Shown here piece by piece: positions 38,001 to 41,000 of a stretch of DNA of 64,000 nucleotides. The position numbers were made by a program, and so were the translations under genes. The notes under the pieces were generated by a model. That model did no database searches. It saw only the letters and a list, made by a program, of their open reading frames with translations, and had not been told where the DNA came from. The DNA lies in NCBI GenBank assembly GCA_035578175.1, contig JAQMRL010000021.1, positions 4,918,084-4,982,083 on the forward strand, given 5' to 3'. The DNA comes from Catonia carolina (lineage: Eukaryota > Arthropoda > Insecta > Hemiptera > Achilidae). The first letter of the stretch is position 1, and each line of letters begins with the position of its first letter.

Positions 38001-41000
38001 CCGCCGTTCCCCTCAACTCATTTCAATCAGTGCACGGTGTTCAAGCGCAATAGTGACAATACGCGGTACGGTAAGGCACTCTGCCGGCCAGTTTCGTTCA
38101 CTACACTCTAACAAGCTCATTTTTCATCAAAAAATTCTGAAAAAATTACTTTTGCTTCCTAATGAATCTTATTTTATTACACTATAAATGTTATTATTAT
38201 ACTCTGATATTTAGATAAGATACGCTCGTACAAAGTTAGACGTTTAAATCTCATCGCATTTTTTGCGTATCACGTAGGCTAATATAACTTCTTTACCAGG
38301 ACGACATAATACGCGTTTTATTATTTTGTTATAAAATATAAAATTTTATCTGTAATTTGATATACGTAGGGCAGAAAGAGAAATAATAAACGAGCTTGAA
38401 AAAAATCACTTTTTGAAGGGAAGTCAGAGATAGATCATCGTCTGGTGTCTCCTTCCTGTTAGTATTCCAAGAAGCTGAATCATTTTTAATAGTATGAACT
38501 TTATACCAAACATTCGTCAATTTTTAGAAATCAACTCGCACAATATCAGTTGTATGAAATTTTAACAAAAAGAACTGTATAGTAAATATAACAAAATGAG
38601 GGTATGACGTACCTCTCTTTCGGGCCTGTCAAAACTTATGATAGGTACATCATTTAGAAAAAACTTATTGCCTATTACCCCAAAATGAATCGCAGACATT
38701 TTTCCCCGTATTTTGTACGCGCGCAACTAATTTCGGTGGCGTGCGGCTTTCGACAGCGACAGAAATGTCAAAACTATTACCGCATGAACAGAACACAATG
38801 AGTAGTGAGTACTACTTTAGAGGCAGCCTGTATCAGGCTACGACGCTGTGGCGGGGGAGCTACTTACTGCGCATGTGCGGCCCACATGCCACCGTAGTTT
38901 GTTATATTTATAACAACCTCCAGGACAAGAGATTGCCCTACCTTCCACCTTGTGGAAGGGGGCTGTTTATTCCAAAAGTCACTCAGACACCAGAGCCTCG
39001 TCAATTAAAAACAGGTTATTTTCACAGATATTTAAATTCTGTAATCTCATTTCCAGATCCACTGTGAAAAAGGCGAGGAACGCTGGTGGGATGGACTTCT
39101 TAAATCAGAGCCGAAACTTGATACGAAACAATTTGATGCCAGTAGACCGATGTCGGATTTAAGTGAAGAAGATCAAATGAAAGTACAAGAGTTAATGTGG
39201 AATGAAGAACGAAAAAAACTTGGGCTTAAAACATCTGGGCAATTGGTAAATTGGAATTGTCGTTACATTTTTCCTAGAAATTTGATAGGAACACTGTTTC
39301 ATCTTTATGGTAGATTCTGAAAATTCAGTTATAAAGGGTGTTTTTTTTAGAGGTATAGAACTTTAAAATGAAATAAAACACAGTATAATTGAACAATTGA
39401 CGTGGAATTGGTTTTATTTTAAAGATAACTGTTTGCCATTTTTATTTAAAAATAATTTCCGGCATGTAGCCGCCGCGGCTGGCTCGGACGTGGTCCAATC
39501 GAGATGTCCAATTTGTGACCACTTTTTGCAGCATTTGGGGCCGTATATTGGTAATAACGCGACGAATGTTGCCTTCCAAGTCGTCAATTGTCTGTGTCTT
39601 ATTGGCATAGACTAGCAACTTCACATACCCCCACAGAAAAAGGTCCAGCGGTGTTAGATCGCACGACCTTGGAGGCCAATTTACAGGTCCAGAACGTGAA
39701 ATTATGCGTTCACCAAACGTTTCCTTCAGTAAATCGATTGTGCCACGCGCTGTGTGCACCATCTTGTTGAAACCACAGCTCTCCAAAATTAAGGCGATTC
39801 AATTCAGGAACAAAAAAGTCATTGATCATGGCTCTGTAGCGGTCACCATTGATTGTACCATTCTGCCCGGCATCATTTTTGAAGAAGTAAGGACCAATGA
39901 CTCCACCAGCCCATAAAGCACACCAAACAGTCACTTTTTCTGGATGTAAAGGCTTCTCAGCAATATATCGAGGATTACCTTCATTCCAAATGCGGCAGTT
40001 TTGTTTATTCACATAGTCATTCAACGGAAACTGGGCTTCATCACTGAACAAAATTTTCATGTGAAAATCGGGATCAACAGCAATCATGTTCTGGGCCCAT
40101 TCTCCAAATGCACGCCGTGCCAGGTGGTCATTCAGCTTTAATTCCTGAACGAGTTGGATTTTGTAAGCATGCAAATTAAGATCAGTCCGCAAAATCTTCC
40201 ATAAAGTTGATGGACACAGCTCCAAGTTTTGTGCACAATGGCGGATGGACTCATTCGGGTCTTCCTCAATGCTACGCTCTACAGCAGCAATAGCTTCTTC
40301 AGTACGCACTGTATGACGTCTCAAAGGATGTGTGTTGTCATTCAGAGTAAATGTTGACCGAAAACGTTTCATTGTTGAGCGAATTATTTGCTCTGATGGA
40401 CGATTATGTCGATCATAAAACGGACGTAGTGCGCGATAAGTTTCACGAACCGAACCATGATTTTCAAAATAAATCTGCACAATTTACAAGCGTTGTTCAG
40501 GCGGCAGTCTATTCATTATAAAATGGCAAACCAAACTGAACGTAAATTACAAAACAGTTTTAAAAATGGCTGCCATGGAAATCAGTACTGCCAACTTAGA
40601 GTTCTATACCTCTAAACAAAACACCCGTTATATACATACAAAAACAAAATAATAATATTTACTAAACACTTCAAAATATGTACAAGTAACTATTAAATAA
40701 CGACTTAATAACTTAGTATTGTTCATTATAACAGTTCAAAAGGTTTCACATGAAATAGCGTCCTATTCAGATCTGCATTGTTGAGAAGCTGTATAACTTC
40801 AACATTCACGTGGTAAAAAAGTGTATACACAAGGTGTGGCTACTAAATAACGAGACTGACAATGTAAAAAATTTTATTTTAATTTTATACATAATCACTT
40901 ATTGTCACCTTCAATACACACTCCTCTATCCATACAACGCTCCATGCGAATTTTACATTGTTGGAAACAGTGCTGGAAGTCATCTTCTGTCAGCTCCTTC